Assembly (NCBI GenBank): GCA_031275035.1
Contig: JAISPH010000220.1
Span: 1 to 6,390, forward strand
Source: Treponema sp.
Lineage (GTDB): Bacteria; Spirochaetota; Spirochaetia; Treponematales; Breznakiellaceae
DNA length: 6,390 nucleotides
Reading direction: 5' to 3'
Shown here: in pieces, positions 5,103 through 6,390 of the stretch
How the letters are laid out: each line of letters begins with the position of its first letter
Position numbering within the stretch: position 1 is the first letter of the stretch
Notes under the pieces: generated by a model
The model's input: only the letters and a program-made list of their open reading frames with translations
What the model was told of the DNA's origin: nothing
The model's database searches: none
Made by a program: the position numbers and the translations under genes

Positions 5103-6128
5103 TCAAAGGGAAGCGGCCAGGCGGAAGCCGATGACGGGGCTCCGGCTGAAGGGCCTGAAGTAGTTCCGGTTTGCGGTCTTGCAGGCCCCGGCATAGGAAG
5201 TCCAGTTGCCGCCGCGGATTACCCGGTGGGCAAAAACCCCCGGACCGGAGCCTTCGGGGCCGGTTTCGGGGCGTATCTCATCATCATCGCCGTACCAGTC
5301 CCAACACCATTCGTACACATTGCCGCTCATGTCATAGAGGTCCAGACGGTTGGCCCCCCGGTACATACCCCCGGTTTTTGTCCCCGCGGGGTGGGCGCCG
5401 TAATCGGGGCTGCCCGGAACAGAGGCGTTTTCGCCGTACCAGGCCACCTCGCCGATGATGCCGCTCCCCGCATAGGCGAAGGCCCAATCCGGCGCTTCAC
5501 TGTCTCCGCCCCGGGCGGCGAACTCCCATTCCGCTTCCGTGGGCAGCCGGAATCCGTTTTTCGCCGTCATCATTTTTGCCCTGTCCGCCGCCGTATCGAT
5601 CCGGGCGTAATTCTCCGTATTATTGACCGATTCCCGTAACACGGCCCCGCCGTCTTCCGTATAATACACCGGTTCCCGGCCCGTCATTTCGCTGTAGGCG
5701 TTACACCATACAACCGCGTCCCGCCAGCTGACGCCGGTTACCGGCCGCAGTGTTCTCCGGGATTTGGGCCACCCTTTGCTTTGATCCCCCGTACCGCTGG
5801 TTCCGTGGCCTTCCGTACCGGGGTTTGCGATCCGGTATTCATGGGCCTGCGCCCAGTCGTAAACCTCCCGCCACAGTTCCCAGGTTGTTTCATACCGGGC
5901 GATACAGAAGGCCCCCAGGGTGAGGTTTCTGCTTTCGGGGAAGGCGCCGCTGCCGCCGCCGCCGGTAACCTGTACCGTTTCACCCGGGGGAATGACCTGG
6001 CGCATTTCCCGGTACCGGCTTAGGTCTTCACGGCCCTCCTCCCCACCGCCCGCGGGGTTGCCGCAGCCGGTCAGCAGCGCCAGGCTGAACCCCAGCAGGG
6101 CTCCGGTCCGAAAAAACGTTTTTTTCAT
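5103..6128 (-). CDS. SUMF1/FGE-fold (formylglycine-generating enzyme-like) lipoprotein
   Basis: From the ATG at 6128 this is a 341-residue lipoprotein: MKKTFFR, hydrophobic core, LTGC lipobox with Cys22, then a Gly-rich linker. The FGE-sulfatase domain (PF03781 type) fills about residues 45-341. Its landmarks are RYETTWELW (78-86), PVTGVSWRDAVVWCNAYSE (129-147), GFRLPTEAEWEFAARGG (192-208), LYDMSGNVYEWCWDW (264-278), RVIRGGNW (302-309) and the terminal GFRLAASL. In human FGE the catalytic cysteines are Cys336 and Cys341. The aligned positions here are Ser311 and Cys316, so formylglycine synthesis is unlikely, and a structural or binding role on the envelope is more plausible. An in-frame ATG at 6149 has GGGAG 5 bases upstream and overlaps the preceding stop as ATGA, adding seven residues. 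I prefer 6128 because it gives a compact signal peptide; both are viable. Confidence 0.9.
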   Translation of the reverse strand: MKKTFFRTGALLGFSLALLTGCGNPAGGGEEGREDLSRYREMRQVIPPGETVQVTGGGGSGAFPESRNLTLGAFCIARYETTWELWREVYDWAQAHEYRIANPGTEGHGTSGTGDQSKGWPKSRRTLRPVTGVSWRDAVVWCNAYSEMTGREPVYYTEDGGAVLRESVNNTENYARIDTAADRAKMMTAKNGFRLPTEAEWEFAARGGDSEAPDWAFAYAGSGIIGEVAWYGENASVPGSPDYGAHPAGTKTGGMYRGANRLDLYDMSGNVYEWCWDWYGDDDEIRPETGPEGSGPGVFAHRVIRGGNWTSYAGACKTANRNYFRPFSRSPVIGFRLAASL

Positions 6129-6145
6129 GGCTATGTTTCCCCCGG

Positions 6146-6390
6146 TCATCGTGTCTCCCGGTATTCTTCCCCCGTTTCAGCCGCCGCTAAACCGGACGGC
6201 TCCGCGGCGGCTTCGGCGGCCAGCGAGGCGGCGGAGCGGGAACCCTTCCGGGCGCGGGGCCCTCCCGCGGTGAGCCGCTCTTTTGCCGCCGCCTGATCCT
6301 CCAGGGCGAGCCGCGCCGCGGCCCGGACCGCCCGGGCCGCCTTTTGGCTAAGGCCGCAGCGTTCCGCCAACTCCGCGCTTTCCGCGGCGG
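6146..6390 (-). CDS. C-terminal end of an unidentified Ala/Arg-rich protein (5' end outside window)
   Basis: The frame is open from the right window edge to a TGA at 6148-6146, about 80 residues. Composition is extreme: mostly Ala, Arg, Glu and Gly from very GC-rich codons. The first part, AELAERCGLSQKAARAV followed by RAAARLALEDQ, looks helical, and the rest is a low-complexity tail ending in EEYRETR. The GLSxxAxxxxxxxAR spacing resembles the C-terminal helical end of YifB/ComM-type Mg-chelatase-like ATPases, but this is a weak guess. The TTG at 6370 is not needed as a start because the frame continues beyond it. The stop overlaps an ATG of the next gene as ATGA, pointing to co-transcription and perhaps translational coupling. 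Confidence 0.6.
   Translation of the reverse strand, partial: AAESAELAERCGLSQKAARAVRAAARLALEDQAAAKERLTAGGPRARKGSRSAASLAAEAAAEPSGLAAAETGEEYRETR

Noticed and set aside
5226..5639. 137-codon plus-strand frame, and others opposite the SUMF1-domain gene
   Set aside because: They are shadows of a gene with unambiguous FGE-fold motifs in the minus frame, and none has a recognisable domain.
5103..6128. True formylglycine-generating enzyme (sulfatase maturase)
   Set aside because: One of the two catalytic cysteine positions is Ser, the protein is lipid-anchored, and no sulfatase gene is in the window.
1..6390. Insertion sequence, CRISPR array, tRNA or rRNA
   Set aside because: I saw no transposase motifs, terminal repeats, regularly spaced repeats or RNA gene signatures. 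The repeats found are short promoter elements or in-frame protein repeats.

Overview
The window looks like chromosome from a spirochaete, most likely a Treponema relative (inference, moderate confidence). The hints are a loosely conforming lipobox on a large surface-type lipoprotein, a lipoprotein version of the formylglycine-generating-enzyme (SUMF1) fold, and an orphan secreted beta-barrel-like protein. No 16S, tRNA or housekeeping gene is present to fix the taxon. All recognisable genes lie on the minus strand, so the layout is given here in transcription order, from high to low coordinates.

Right end (6390-5103): the GC-rich, Ala-rich 3' end of an unidentified gene is followed at once by a SUMF1-domain lipoprotein. 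The upstream TGA overlaps an ATG as ATGA, so the two are probably one operon. The SUMF1 protein lacks one of the two catalytic cysteines of true formylglycine-generating enzymes.

Middle (5102-3461): a 328-base AT-rich gap carries the apparent promoter of a 437-residue secreted protein that looks like an outer-membrane beta-barrel. A gap of about 180 bases full of inverted repeats (3285-3460) then leads to an AraC-family regulator (3284-2451).

Left (2450-1): a short promoter region leads to a large lipoprotein (2336 to beyond base 1). It has a lipid anchor, two tandem beta-sandwich-like repeats and a long right-handed parallel beta-helix. Its stop codon lies just outside the window.

Main non-coding signal: the promoter regions of the beta-barrel gene and the beta-helix lipoprotein gene share one architecture. 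Each has a -10-like hexamer (TAGAAT or TATAGT), exactly 20 bases, then a CATTRC-type motif, then a second copy exactly 21 bp further upstream. A 13-base exact match to one of these motif copies lies, inverted, just upstream of the preferred start of the AraC-family gene that sits between them. The simplest reading is a small regulon in which this regulator controls two envelope proteins and itself. This is inference from sequence and has not been tested.
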